64,000 bases of DNA from Branchiostoma floridae. Lineage: Eukaryota; Chordata; Leptocardii; Amphioxiformes; Branchiostomatidae. This document shows positions 21,862-35,085 of this stretch, in pieces (position 1 is the stretch's first letter; the number at the start of each line of letters is the position of its first letter). The stretch is taken from contig NC_049980.1 in the NCBI RefSeq assembly GCF_000003815.2, positions 26,446,508 to 26,510,507 of the forward strand, read 5' to 3'. The notes below the pieces were generated by a model. The model worked only from the letters and a program-made list of their open reading frames with translations. It had not been told where the DNA came from and did not search any database. The position numbers and the translations under genes are program-made.

Positions 21862-24800
21862 GTAAGTCATAACGTTGTACTAGAATACATCATCTTCATT
21901 GAACCGAAACGATTCTGACGGTAACTATTCATCACAAACCATACGCCTTGGCTGGCCGCACAGGGTCTGGATTTGTGTGCACCACCCCTAACGGCTAACC
22001 GCCTCTTCCGCTGTGGTATCAGCAGAAGATATTTGAAGTAATGAATTTGTAAGCCGATTCAGCCCGAGGCCGCGCTGATCTGATCACAGCATGCTCGCTT
22101 TGTTTCCTATAGGTGATAAATGGTTCTCTGCGGTCTTATTACATGTTTATTGTATCATGAGACACGTGAATGATGCCATGCCAGTGGCATATTTGATTTA
22201 TATTGCCTAATTTATGGCCGTTTTAATGGGTTGGAATCGGCAGTCGCAGGAAGGTGGTGGGTGATGTGAACGCGGTAATAGTAGAAGGAGAGGAAACAAG
22301 AAGGCTGGAAGCATTTTTGAGACCTTGTCACCCGGCCCGAAACCATCCATAATGCACGTGTTTATTCCCTAAGTGGCTGGGCGTGCGGTGATCCGGGGTG
22401 GATTCAGTGTCCATGAGATGTGTTTGTTCGTGATGATCAATTGGGACGGTTTCGCGGATTTCTGTGGCGGTTCGCGGTGCGTGTTTGTAGGGCCGGTACG
22501 TGCGGAATCGATGGCTCGTGTCTGTCGGAGGAATCCCACTATTAACCGTTTGATCGATGCGCACACCGGCCTAATGAAGCCGTTGTTCGCCCGGTCCTGC
22601 CTTCACTGTACAGTCATCACACACACCGGGCTGCAATACTGCACATTCAGCTCTGCAAAATGCAGCTTTATATATAGTGAATAACGGAGGGAGAGCGTTG
22701 TACCGGCACGCATTTCTTTACTCCATCGGTACTATATGAAGACTCAGACCATGGAAACCTTCCCACATGGGCAATCATCCACTTTAATTCAGACAATTAG
22801 AGTTTCGAGTTTTCCTAATGTTTCGGGTCAAGCCAGGTAATGAGGAGAGACAGATGAGTGATAGATTCCACAGAAGAAGGGTTGAAGGCCTAGGGTTTTG
22901 AGTTTGGAGAGTTTTCCAATATCTAGCTGGACAGACAAACGACAGTATGTAAGAAAGATAAACACATTAACGGTGACGTCGCACAAACAGGTAAAAATGG
23001 TTGAAGTGGGAGGGAGATAAGGATGAAGAATATCACCTGTTTAAATGGAACGGGGTGTGTGAGTTTCGCGAGCATAGTGATGATAGATGGCGTCCATTTT
23101 TGTTTTCTGCTCAATTTTACCAATTGTTTTGTTCATCTTGGTTCTGTTCTTTTTTGTACTTTCTCGTGTTGCCAATTCGTTTCCATATCTAGTGATCCCT
23201 GTGCTGGTCTGCCTTTTAGTCCTGTTTTGTTTCCTACATGTTCTACGTTCTCAAATCTCTGTAAATGCTCTGTTGAAGTTTTCTCTACCCTGTGGTGGCC
23301 TTATGTTATATGTTGTCTCTTGTGTTTATAACGATATACATTTTTGCCATACACTGCTTTCTTACACATGTTTTTAAGGGTTGTGATTTTCTATTTATGC
23401 TAATATGCTGCGTATAGAATTTCTCCCCAAAAAGTCCTTCTACTCTGTCTATGTCGTATGCTTGGTCAGTCATCTATGTGGTCTGTCCATGTACTGGCTA
23501 ATTGTTTAGCTCGTGTGGTATTGCAGCTGTCTGCCTTAGCAATGACGATATACGGTAAAGGTGTAACGGGTGAAATATAGGGTCGCAAGTGTTCCTATAT
23601 AATAAAACATTGTTTAATCAAAGGCGGCTTCAGTCATTGCATTTTGTCATTTCATTTTGTCATTCATGTTGTCATCATCTAAGTTTACTTTTTGATTCTC
23701 CTAATTATGCAAGACAAAGGGCTAGGATAGGAGGATGCGATGGGTTACAGGCATCCGCCCTCATCAGAACTAGAAATCTTCTGAAACTTGGAAAGATGCA
23801 TATGGCAAACAAACAGAACAGAAAACGGTCAACGTGATCCAAAATCCCTTCCAGAGCCTCCTGTGACTACTTGGCCCGTTCCTCATCAATCTGTATGGAA
23901 GGAAACAGCATGGATGGCTGCTGTACAGGCGGAAACAACAGGGGTACCGCAGTGCTGTTGTTTCAGTGTTGGTCACAAAGAGTTAGGGTCCACCCCGGGC
24001 CCGGTGTGAGTGGATTAAATCTATCAGTATCAGGCTGATGTTATGCAGCTTGCATCTACTTGCAACTGCTGTGTTGTTATGCGATTATGTGGTTATGCGG
24101 AACAGACCTTCGATGCTGTACATTTGTATACCCAGCTGTTACCCCGAACGGTGGTCACCTACCTACCTACCTACCTACCTACCTACCTACCTACCTACCT
24201 ACCTACCTAGTCCATTGGCCTCCAGGTCGTTAGGGGGGCAAGGTAGCTATGAAGTTAGTTATGCCTGCAATAAAGTACATAGCATTTTGCTATCATGAAC
24301 AATCCTTGATACCGTTTAAGTGAGCATAGCAAGTGGGCTAGGTTAGGACCACCTGAGCTAGGCTGATGTGTATTTTGCACATGTCGGGCAATACGCCTGG
24401 CGAACTTGCCCCGGTCATGGATGGACCAACTGCCTTCCTTAGTCTGAGATCTAATTTCGGGATATAGACGTTGCCAAGATGGACACTGTCGATCGATGGT
24501 TTGCCTTGGGAGGCTGCTCCTGCATTGTCATGTTTACATTATGGGGTGGATTCACACCGCGTGGGTTCCACTCTCCTCAATACGCTTCATCATCATGCTT
24601 ACAGTTTTATGGCACATACGACTTAATAAAAGCAAACATTCGTCAGTAATTGGAGATGATTTTGACTAATTTTACTGGTCACTTACTAATAATTATGAAT
24701 ATGATATGTTATGAATGCTCTAAGCACAGTCTGCATACTGGTAATCTGCGTATCTACTTACGTTTATTGACACCATAATTAAATGATCGATGAAAATCAA

Positions 24801-27800
24801 AATACAGATACAGAGTAGCGCTTTCAAAGTAATGAAATAACATGTTCTTAAGCCATTTTCACGCAGATTGAGCCTTGTGGCGCTTTTATGCGTCTTCCGA
24901 TAAACCCTTAGCATGGTTACATCAGCTGCACACTGATTCCCCCCTTTATAGGCCCTTCACACTGAAAACGAATCAGCAGGAATCAAGCAAAACTAGCCAG
25001 AATGAAGAATTTGCAAAATTCCTGCCACATTCGGGCGGGAATTCCAAATTGACCTAATAGCTCTTCACACGAGAGAAGGAATGAGCCGGAATGCCGTCCG
25101 AATGAAAAATACATTACGAATTCCCAGGAATATACAAATAATTCTATTCAGACGCCTTTAATGTTACCGTCATGGCCCCAATCCGATTCTAGTCTTTATG
25201 TTTAAAAATGCTATTTTCCTGCAGCCTGACCTTGTGTTGTTGAAATGAACAGATAATTCAAAGAAAGAGACAAGCACCGATATCTATTGTATAACAACTT
25301 CCAAATGAACTGCAAGCCGAATAGAGTACCTCCGTATTTTACCATGACCACATCCTAGTAGAAAAGGTCTCCCTTTCTGTCAGATAACTTACTTATACCC
25401 ACGATTTCTTGAATATTGACCTCTGTTATTGCCACGAGGACAGGATGAATAGTTGATGGTCTAAATTTTTCAATAGTCCCATACGTAGCCTCGTGGGCAA
25501 ACAGAGGAATTTCACCCTCTCCAGGCTATCAGGTACCTTTTCGTGCGGGACATGCTCCTTCCAGAGTCGATAGTTTAATGGTACAAACTTCATTTTGAGT
25601 GCAGCCAGTGTTAAATGGTATTGTCGAAATGCATTTTCCTCGGGGCAATGTTTGATATGTTAGTCCCAAACGCCATTCCTCTATGTAACAGAGTCATAGG
25701 CCATGAAATTAATCTGTTTGGTCATAAAAAGATGAATTGCTGCTACTGTTAGATAGCCAGGTATGTACAGGTTCTGCACCAGTAGTGCTGTTCACCCAGA
25801 TGTGTCACATTTTCACATGCTATCATGCTATTTGCATTTCTTTTGCAAGTGTATGCATTCGCACGTGACTCGCGCTTAAACATGCGTATTATGACCTTAA
25901 CGCAAGATAGATATTAAACATTTCTAAACTCTCTTGCCTTGATAGCAAGATAATGACATTCGTATCTGCCGGATAAGAATCAGTGACATTTAAACCATGC
26001 AATTTCACGGCGGCTTCTGAGGCTTGTGATATAAACGACACTCCTGGGAGGCCGCGTGATTCAATACAAGATTGATGTTTAGGGGGTCAAGGTGAAGATA
26101 AAACGTAATCAGAGGAGATGTCGCTTGCCCTTCAGGTTATTGGGCGACCGGCACTAACTGTAGCTCAGATGGATGGGTCGGGCTAAATGTTAAAGGATGG
26201 GCTCATCTCAAAGCCGCACATAGCTCGGATAGATGGCTCGGCCTTTACTTCATACACAGGCTAAATGTCAGAGAGAGGGATCATCTCAAAGCTGCGTGTA
26301 GGTCAAATAAATGCCTTTGCCTGCCCCTTTCATGAAGGAGGGAATAGCATCAGGGATCGCCTCAAACCATCATCAGTATACTGATTCTTGTTGAAAACAT
26401 TCCTGTGAACACAGCCAGGTCCTTGTGTGCGAAGCAATGATCGAAGCTTTTCTTTGTTTCTTGTTCGGGGTTCGTCTTTGCATACCCAGTAGAAGTGCCG
26501 CGAACCGAATTCCTGCTGTTGGTTACGAAAGTTAACGTTTCTTTGTCCTGTCGTTCCCATACAGAAACGCTGGCAGCAGAAGCGGAAGAGCGCCTTGTCC
26601 AGAGACTATTCAACGAGTCCCGCTACAATCCTCTCATCAGACCGGCCAGGTACAACGGCGAGAAGGTCCTGGTCCACTTTCGTCTGTCCATCTCTCAACT
26701 CATTAACGTGGTGGGTAACTAGAGTATCAATAGTTCTAACTCATTCAGGAAACGAACCAACAACAAAGACCTTTGTGGAGAAATTGGCAAGGGTACTAGT
26801 GTGTGAATGATATAATATTTGGCCCTAAATACCATATACTCACTCACTATCATATACTAAAACCACAATATCAGAACCTGCCAAGGTTGGGGAGAAAGTC
26901 ACTGAACACCTGAGGAACCAGCAATAACCGCACAGAACCAGTTCTTAGGCGCTTTGAGGGGCGTTGCCAAGTATGGNNNNNNNNNNNNNNNNNNNNNNNN
27001 NNNNNNNNNNNNNNNNNNNNNNNNNNNNNNNNNNNNNNNNNNNNNNNNNNNNNNNNNNNNNNNNNNNNNNNNNNNNNNNNNNNNNNNNNNNNNNNNNNNN
27101 NNNNNNNNNNNNNNNNNNNNNNNNNNNNNNNNNNNNNNNNNNNNNNNNNNNNNNNNNNNNNNNNNNNNNACACTCAAATTATCGCAAGGTGCCCTGCCGT
27201 ACTTCATAACAAGGCTAAAATGTATTTTGTCTGAGGAGAGCGTCTGCTATTGTTGTGTGATTAGTGCCAACGAAGTGTCGCCTTTTGTTCTATCCTTTGA
27301 AGTAATGAGCATCAAACAAACTACAAGGCGGTGACATGTACCTGTCACAATTATTGCCATGCATAGCTCGTTCAGTTGTAGACAATGTCTGGATATGTGT
27401 CTGGGATTTTGAAATAAAGAGCAGTGAGTTGTTGAGTTGGAAGACAGTCTGAGTGAGGTGACAGACAGAGAAGGCAGCAGAGAAAATGTCCAACTCACAG
27501 CTCCCGTGCGTGTCAACGGCATGACTGTGTCCTGTGTGCGCTTTCTGATCCTGTAGTCTAAACGTTCCTCGTGCAGCATTCAAAAGAACCTGGGGCCACA
27601 ACATCGGCCCCCTTACAGTAGCTGTGAACGTGAGGAGTGAAGAGGCAGGGCGTGAACGTGAAGAATCGGGAGGAGGAGAGGTGAACGTTAAGACTGGGGA
27701 GGGGGTACGGAGGTGAGGGATGGGAAAGGGGCAGCTTTTTTCTACAAAAAAATATATCTTGATTATTTACTTCACTGCTTACAACTTTATCCTTTCATTT

Positions 27801-28271
27801 CAGGACGAAAAGAATCAGAAGATGAAAACAAACGTCTGGCTTCATCAGGTGAGATTTTTACTGAGTGATACTTATATTGGGCCTAATAAGAATAACACGG
27901 TTGTGTGTTTCCTGTTGAATCAAAAGAGCATTACAACGTATCAGATGAAATCAGAGCACCAACTGGACGTTTACATATTTTTCTGTGGTCCTATAACTGC
28001 ACAGAACTGACATCTTTTCCGACATAGGAAGAATTCATCATTTCTTTAATTTTTGACACAGTCAGTGTTATCCTAGCATAACGGTTTGCCCCTCCCCCAT
28101 GCAGGAGTGGTTTGACTACAGACTGTCCTGGGATCCTAGGGAATATGATAACATCAAAGTCATCCGAGTCCCGTCAGAAATCGTCTGGAGACCAGAAATT
28201 GTTCTTTTTAACAAGTAAGTTGGGCGGCAAGCTAGGGGTGCGATATGGTACATACAATGTATGGCAATCTG

Positions 28272-28303
<32 letters not shown>

Positions 28304-31300
28304 AGTTGAACTACGTGTACTGCTGACATCTAACAACTAATCTAATCTAACGTTATTTATATAGACAGTTAGCGTTAGCGTTATACATGCCAATACTCTA
28401 GAACACGATAACAGTACGATTATTTGTTTGTTTGTTTATTTAGTTTGCACATAAAAAATTATAATAGATACAGAAGAGAATAAAATATAAAACATGTGCA
28501 GGAGGAGGGGTAAACCTTAACGGTTTATGCTGTGCCCTCCTCCTCTATGCTTACACAAAATGTATGATAAATGAAATCATAATTAACAAAGAAAAAACTA
28601 GCAAAGATGCTATAATAATACAAAAAGATGTACGATCAGTACGATACGTTGCATTCACTTCGGACTGTCTCACGACACATTGCATTTCCTCTTGGAGTTC
28701 ATTCTAATGCTTGGCTGCTACATGTTATGGCTCCCCTTTCTACTAATGCATCGTTATCATGTATGCATGCGAGTACACGCGCCCATGTTCATGTATGTCT
28801 GCACTTTTCAGCGCTAACGGTCAGTATGACGTCCAGCTGATGCCGAAATGCCTGATCTACTCCGGCGGGAACATCACGTGGATCCCGCCCGCCATCTACG
28901 AGAGCGCCTGTCAAATCGACGTGCGCTTCTTCCCGTTCGACCAACAGAACTGCTCCATGAAGTTTGCGTCCTGGACGTACGACGGGACGGAGCTGGACCT
29001 GGAGCTGAAAGACACCAATGCCGTCATGGACGACTTCAAGAAAAACGGCGAGTGGGACATCCTCAGGTTACCTGGCAGGAAAAGTTCTCATGCTGGAGAT
29101 CCACTTCCGTATGTTTACTTTGATTTCATCTTGATGAGAAGGCCTCTGTTCTACACAATTAACCTGATCATCCCGTGTATTCTCATCACGTCCCTGTCGG
29201 TGCTGGTGTTTTACCTGCCGTCCGACTGTGGGGAGAAGATCACACTCAGCATCTCCGTGCTGCTGGCCCTGACTGTGTTCCTGCTGCTGATCGCCGACAT
29301 CATCCCGCCGACTTCTCTGGACGTGCCGCTCATCGGGAAGTACATCATGTTCACCATGATCTTCGTCACCTTCACAATAGTAACCACAGTGTACATATTG
29401 AACGTTCACCACCGTCACCCCAGCACGCACACGATGCCGCCCTGGGTCAGAACGGTTTTCCTGGACAAACTGCCCAGGCTGCTGCTGATGAAAAGGCCGG
29501 TGTTGCACCGCAGGTTCAGCACGGTGGACGTGTGGGACCCCCCGCAGCCTTTTCTATCCACTCCTCCCTCCAGCCTCCTCCATCATTCCACATCCTCTCT
29601 CCAGCACCGCCCGGAAACAGCGAGCATGCTGGGAAATCACGTGGATTCAGACGATAGTGACACGTGCTTGAAAGCAAAGTCCGCCATTTTGTATGAGAAC
29701 CAGTGTCGGAAGTATGCGCTGCGCGTGTCTGAGTCGAGCGCGCGGAACCCTCACGAGGACTTCCCGGAGGACCACACGGACAGCCCGTACTACTCTCCCC
29801 GGACACGCCCGGCACACACACACTACAAGCAGATAGACCTGCCACCGGAGGTGCCCTCGGATCTACCACCAGAGCTGAAAAAGGCCGTGAAAAATGTCAG
29901 ATACATTGCGGATTACTTCCGGAGTCACGACCAAGACCTCAGCGTAAGTGTAGTTATTGTTCGTTGATAGAAAATGATGATGACTTGTTTACTATAAGCT
30001 TTCCCGAGATAACATTGATAATAAGATTATTGCGAGTATGTGCCCGAAGGCTAATTGCGAACAAAGTAAAAACAGTGGTGTACAGAATTTTATACTTAAA
30101 CTAAGAATGAAAATGGATAAACTAAAAGGGAAATGGCATCGTTCTTAATCTATTTCTACTTAAACAATCTGAGGGTTTTGACTCTTTATAACAAGGCCTT
30201 CCCGTATACACATGGATTACTAAACAAGAAATTCAAGTTAGGATACAACTGTCTAAAATGTGTCTCGAATCAAAAGAAGAAAGTTACACTTTTTACATTC
30301 AACAGAATAAGGGGGTGTTATTTCATTTAAGGTTTGTGCTGATTGGTTCGTTGCAAATTTTTACCTGACAATAGTGCAAGAATCCTTTGAATAATGCAGA
30401 ATCGTCTCATCGACAGTTCCATCCTGTGAGCAGTGCAGAAAATCTTCCTGAGAGAAACATTAATGTCAACAGCGGAATGACTTATTATTGACTGTGACAT
30501 TTAACATTGAAATAAAATTCTTAGAGATAGGAACATCTAATCCACTGTTGATAAGTTAGCCTATATCTGTAACTCCTGGAAAAACCTTGACAGTCCTTCC
30601 CATGAACCAGGCTCAATATCTCGCGGTGACACACAGCGTCCTGTTTTGAGGGACCCGCAATGAACCGGCAATGATTTGCACCCATGTTTGATGACTGCTG
30701 ACAGACCAATGCCCTATATTCACCTAATCCCGGCCATCAGTCACGATCCCTGATTACGGTTGGTTTAATGCGCCACTGTTTCCCCACACCTTCCGCGGGG
30801 GATGAAACACAGGATGTAATCAGGCACCCCCTCTCCACGGAACCACCATGACGACAGAGCACCGCCAAGGTCAACATAGATTGGTTATTGGATTCCGTGC
30901 GATGGCCTCCTCCGCGTCAGAAGTGCGCATGGTTTGGTCAACATTAATACAGGCCGATTCCATGTGATGGTCTTCCTCACGTCAGAAGTGCGCAAGGTTC
31001 GGTCAACTTTAATACAGGCTGATTCCATGTGATGGTGGCCATCCCGTCAGAACATTAATACAGGCCGATTCCATGTGATGGTGGCCATCCCGTCAGAACA
31101 TTAATACAGGCCGATTCCATGTGATGGTGGCCATCCCGTCAGAACATTAATACAGGCCGATTCCATGTGATGGGCTCCATCACGTCAGAAGTGCGCAGGG
31201 TTTGGTCAACATTAAAACAGGCCGATTCCATGTGATGGTTTCCAAAAGTGCACAGGGTTTGGTCATCATAATAATCACAGGCCGATTTCATCTGAAAACT

Positions 31301-33892
31301 GGCTGCAGATGCTACGTGGTATATCAACAAAATTTCTCATGACATTTCGAGATTTGCGTTAACGTTTACAGTATTTGGTAGCTTATTCGTAGGCCTTATT
31401 TGCACTAACAATCATCAAAGCTAGGTCTTATTTGACCAGTGTCACATTCGAAGCAAATTGTCCCAGTCAGCCGGAGCAATTTTCCAAAACATTATTGTTC
31501 AATGATGTCACGGGAAGTGTTGGAGCGTAACAACGGCTAACTGGCGCGAAGCATTTTGAACTTATCTGTGCAAAAACGCATATCGCGGAGACGTTTGTTG
31601 TCTGATTTTGACGTCTGTTCAGGTGTTATTATTACAGACAATAGGCATGTGATTGCTTTCAATGGTTCAAATAGAATAAATTCGTGTATGCCGTATCATA
31701 TCCCTTCATCGTTGCTACCGGACACCTCTGATGAGCAACCCATTTCCGATTCTGAACATTATTGTTATATTGATCAACAATTAATCCCGCTTTCATAGCT
31801 GCCAATATCCCTTTATACTATTCACAGTCATAGTCATCGTCCTCATCTGTGGACTGAATGCACGTCTAATCTTTTGATACTAGTAATCTTTGCACGTCTG
31901 CCCAACGAGGGCCATTTGTAGATATGTTTTGACGTCCTGGACGTGCTGACACCCGTACAAGTGGCATTTCCTGCCGCCGGTCTCCCATCGCAGGGGTTTG
32001 GATCAATAAGCATCATGCATCATTTGGCGCGGAGCCTGCCGGTACATCATGCATCATTTGGCGCGGGGGCTGCTGGGGGAAATTGCTTTACCGCCTCCAG
32101 ATCAGCCGCCGCCGGGAATTTATGTTCCTCTCCAAATTGGTTCCTGCAGCGGACAGATTTGTAACATGGCAAGCCGCTGTACTTGGCATGCACGCCCTGA
32201 GACCATCACAAATAAGCGCAAATATCAATAGTGGTGGTATTACTCAACAGTTCAATATGCTTTATTTTTCGTAGAAACACATTCTGTCTGATGTTGATTT
32301 CATTTATTGCTTGATTTATGTGTAGATTCTACATCTACAACCATGACATGCAAAAAGCAATTCGTTTCATCAGATTCGTAAAGAATATATTTCATTCAAA
32401 CACAGGTTAATAATGCCAACCGGAAATGCTCTAATTAATGTCTCCATTAGGTTTTCATTGGTCGTTTGTGAGGGAGTCTGCAGTCATTGGCCGATAGAGG
32501 GGGGGGGGGGGGGGGTCACTGACCGATAGGTGAACAGGCTTTTCATTTGACGTCATCTGCGCCATGTTGGATTACAGCGTACGTCTGCTAACCACACAAA
32601 GACGCTACTGCTTAATTCAATTACCCGCCAACATGGTCGTCGGAGGATTCAAATTATAATTAGTACGACGCCTAGGCTGTATTGGCTGATAGGCAACCGT
32701 TACTAGTCAATGGGAGACACAGTTATTGGCTGATGTATAAGAGCCATTGGCCAGTGGTTGCTATCCATTCAATCGTTGATTAAACATTGAAAGCTTGAGA
32801 TACACAATAACGTCAGCTTATTGATCTTTATACTTTTTTGTGCTGTATTGGTACATAGGTTGAAATTAGAGAGTTCATGAATTATCATCAATTGGCAGGT
32901 GTACTCAATCAGTAAAATCATACCAACACATTTTGCCATATGTTGAAATGACAATACCTGTGCCAAACATTATGATCACCATGTTACAAAGTTGCCATGT
33001 GTACCGCTCCATGACTCGTCAGAAAACCAGAGCGGTGATGTTACCAACCGATGCCGAAGTCTCCGTTGAGGAAACTTTATCGTGCGGCGGGTCCACTAAA
33101 GCCTACTTAGCGCCCTTCGCACGCAGGCTGCTGCCTGGAATTGAACCGGCCGCATTCTCTGACATTATCATCAATTAATTCTGGCCGCAGCGAGGCTGTA
33201 AAGCGCAACGGAGGGGCGATAACCGATGGAAAGCATTCCTTTTCATTTGGGCTGCCGTTTGGTTGAGGCTCACTTGGCAGATCGAACGTTCCAAAACCAG
33301 GCTGATCACTCCGAATATCAGCGAGTCATCGGTAGACAACTGACGGGTCATTTTGCGATGGAGTACGGAGATATAGCGATATAGAACGGTTTAGAACAAT
33401 AGATAAAAGAAATAGTGTCGTTGGTTGAAACATTAAAGCGATCTAGACATTCCTGGAATAAGAAAACAACGCCATACTAGTATTTTAAACTTTCTATACT
33501 ACAGGTATATGATTTCACAATTCCGTACCTCCACTGTCCTCTAATAAGCATGTAATAGTTTTAGTAAATATTAGATAAATACGCTAGTATGTGGTACGCG
33601 ATATTTATATGTTGATGCAGTCTTGAAATAGTGATAGACCTATGTTGCTGTCGTTGCTTAATTCTCTAACATATATATTACGCATGTTATTTTTCACTTT
33701 TTCCAACACGACGTTCCTGTTCATCCACAGATATCAGAGGACTGGAAGTACGTCGCCATGGTGATCGACCGTATCTTCCTGTGGACCTTTGTGTCGGTGT
33801 GTTTTATCGGCACCCTGGGCCTCTTCCTGCAGCCGCTGCTGTTCGGCAACACCCTATCTGAGGAAGAGGAGCCGCCAGGGGGCGCTCGTTGA
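21792..33892 (+). CDS. gene D: beta2/beta4-like nicotinic acetylcholine receptor subunit
   Basis: Predicted 554-aa subunit of a heteromeric acetylcholine-gated cation channel. Joined exons: 21792-21861, 26565-26710, 27804-27848, 28105-28214, 28812-29943, 33731-33892. The signal peptide includes [10 protein letters not shown]. Cys-loop is C157-C171, loop B Trp178. Loop C ([13 protein letters not shown]) has no cysteine pair, so the subunit is non-alpha. M1 ~237-260, M2 ~266-286 with the classical order [21 protein letters not shown]3 ~299-321, M4 in exon 6. The motifs [31 protein letters not shown] and [13 protein letters not shown] are close to vertebrate beta2/beta4. The M3-M4 loop is the longest of the cluster, Ser/Pro-rich, with several RxxS/T sites that could be phosphorylated (inference). 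The C-terminal tail is acidic ([11 protein letters not shown]). The assembly gap is in intron 2. Confidence 0.92.
21862..26564. other. intron 1 of gene D
   Basis: No exon supported. A GC-richer segment lies next to exon 1 (to about 22600). (CTAC)n is at 24158-24209. A two-copy repeat of about 85 bp sits at 26160-26295 (TAGCTC[AG]GATGGATGG..., CATCTCAAAGC). Confidence 0.5.
24158..24209. repeat. (CTAC)n microsatellite
   Basis: About 13 uninterrupted tetranucleotides inside intron 1 of gene D. Confidence 0.95.
26565..26710 (+). CDS. gene D exon 2
   Basis: 146 nt: [19 protein letters not shown] onward to SISQLINV. The acceptor is ACAG. The donor GTGGGT is weaker than the others; it is chosen because it keeps the conserved length and phase. 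Confidence 0.88.
26977..27169. other. assembly gap (run of N)
   Basis: 193 undetermined bases inside intron 2 of gene D. No expected coding exon is missing, because exons 2 and 3 join in phase. Confidence 0.99.
27804..27848 (+). CDS. gene D exon 3: loop D
   Basis: 45 nt: [15 protein letters not shown], donor GTGAGA. Confidence 0.92.
28105..28214 (+). CDS. gene D exon 4: loop A region
   Basis: 110 nt: [20 protein letters not shown] to IVLFN, phase 2. Phe at the loop A position. Confidence 0.92.
28271..28303. repeat. (TA)n(TG)n microsatellite
   Basis: Short compound dinucleotide run in intron 4 of gene D. Confidence 0.9.
28812..29943 (+). CDS. gene D exon 5: Cys-loop, M1-M3, long cytoplasmic loop
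   Basis: 1132 nt, from [12 protein letters not shown] to HDQDLS, donor GTAAGT. After M3 there is a Ser/Pro/His-rich loop, then [19 protein letters not shown] as the MA helix. Confidence 0.94.
29944..33730. other. intron 5 of gene D
   Basis: No exon supported. It contains the 65/46-bp tandem array at 30889-31300. A short direct duplication of CATCATGCATCATTTGGCGC occurs at 32009-32028 and 32045-32064. A 17-G run lies at 32499-32515. Confidence 0.5.
30889..31300. repeat. tandem array with 65-bp and 46-bp unit forms
   Basis: Units share CAGGCCGATTCCATGTGATG and end in a CGTCAGAA junction. Some retain a 19-bp block (AAGTGCGCAGGGTTTGGTC type) and others lack it, giving long (about 65 bp) and short (46 bp) forms. 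The central three short units are almost identical. Confidence 0.85.
33731..33892 (+). CDS. gene D exon 6: M4 and C-terminal tail
   Basis: 162 nt: [20 protein letters not shown], the rest of M4 to [10 protein letters not shown], then [14 protein letters not shown] and TGA. The tail is longer than in B, C or E. Confidence 0.92.
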   Translation: MSEDWKYVAMVIDRIFLWTFVSVCFIGTLGLFLQPLLFGNTLSEEEEPPGGAR

Positions 33893-34082
33893 CGTGATCT
33901 ACTGGGGATCATAAGCTACGAAGAAAACATACCGGACCTGTGCATTCAATGTTCGCTGGAACCCAGCCGATGGCACGTAGCCAAGTTATGAACTAACAAA
34001 CGCGGCCGTTGCCACATCTCAGAGCTGAGATTTGAATTGCACCAAAACTTTTCCTGTTCCGGGCAAGGCTAACACACTGTGA

Positions 34083-35085
34083 CCTATCTCTGTCCTGGAC
34101 ACGGCTAACACACCTGTCTCTATTAAGAGCACGGCTAACATGCCTGTCTCTGTTCAGGGCACTACCAGCACACATGTTCCTATTCAGGGCACTGCCAACA
34201 CACATGTCTCTCTTCAGGGCACTGCAAACACACTTGTCTCTCTTCAGGGCACTGCCAACACATGTACACTTGTCCCTCTTCAGGGCACTGCTAACACACA
34301 TGTCTCTCTTCAGGGCACTGCTAACACACATGTCCCTCTTCAGGGCACTGCCAACACACATGTCCCTCTTCAGGGCACTACCAACACACATGTCCCTTTT
34401 CAGGGCACTGCCAACACACATGTCCCTTTACAGGGCAATGCCAACACACATGTCCCGGGGCACTGCCAACACACACCTGTCCCTCTTCAGGGCACTGCCG
34501 ACCTACATGTTCCTCTTCAGGGCACTGCCAACACACATGTCCCTCTCTAGGGCACTGCCAACAAACACAGCCCTCTTCAGGGCACTGCCAACACACATGT
34601 CCCTCTTCAGGGCACTGCTAACACACATGTCCCTCTCTAGGGCACTGCCAACACACATAGCCCTCTTCAGGGCACTGCCAACACACATGTCCCTCTTCAG
34701 GGCACTACCAACACACCTGTCCATCTTCAGGGCACTGCCAACACATATGTTCCTCTTCAGGGCACTACCAACCTACATGTCCCTTTTCAGGGCACTGCTA
34801 ACACACATGTCCCGGGGCACTGCCAACACAGACACATGTCCCTCTTCAGGGCAATGCCAACACACATATCCCTCTCTTCAGGGCACTGCCCATCTACATG
34901 TCCCTCTTCAGGGCACTGCTAACACACACGTCCCTCTCTAGGGCACTGCCAACACACATAGCCCTCTTCAGGGCACTGCCAACACACATGTCCCTCTTCA
35001 GGGCACTACCAACACACCTGTCCCTCTTCATGGCACTGCCAACACACATGTCCCTCTTCAGGGCACTGCTAACACACTATACCCT
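34083..35085. repeat. 30-bp minisatellite, about 31 units
   Basis: Unit GGCACTGCCAACACACATGT + CCCTCTTCAG. Because 30 is a multiple of 3, several frames stay open, giving 10-residue peptide repeats; these are not genes. The array begins about 190 nt after the gene D stop and may be transcribed in its 3' UTR if the AATAAA at 35502 is used. Confidence 0.95.

Noticed and set aside
22328-22684. Overlapping frames on both strands next to gene D exon 1
   Set aside because: They lie in GC-rich intron start DNA with no family match; open frames on opposite strands point to composition, not genes.
34174-34941. 255-codon open frame and several overlapping frames
   Set aside because: They exist only because the 30-bp minisatellite unit is a multiple of three; the peptide is a 10-residue repeat with no start, splice or domain support.
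34083-35085. CRISPR-like regular repeats (also 6112-6490 and 47760-48389)
   Set aside because: Units are contiguous with no unique spacers, and the context is an animal genome.
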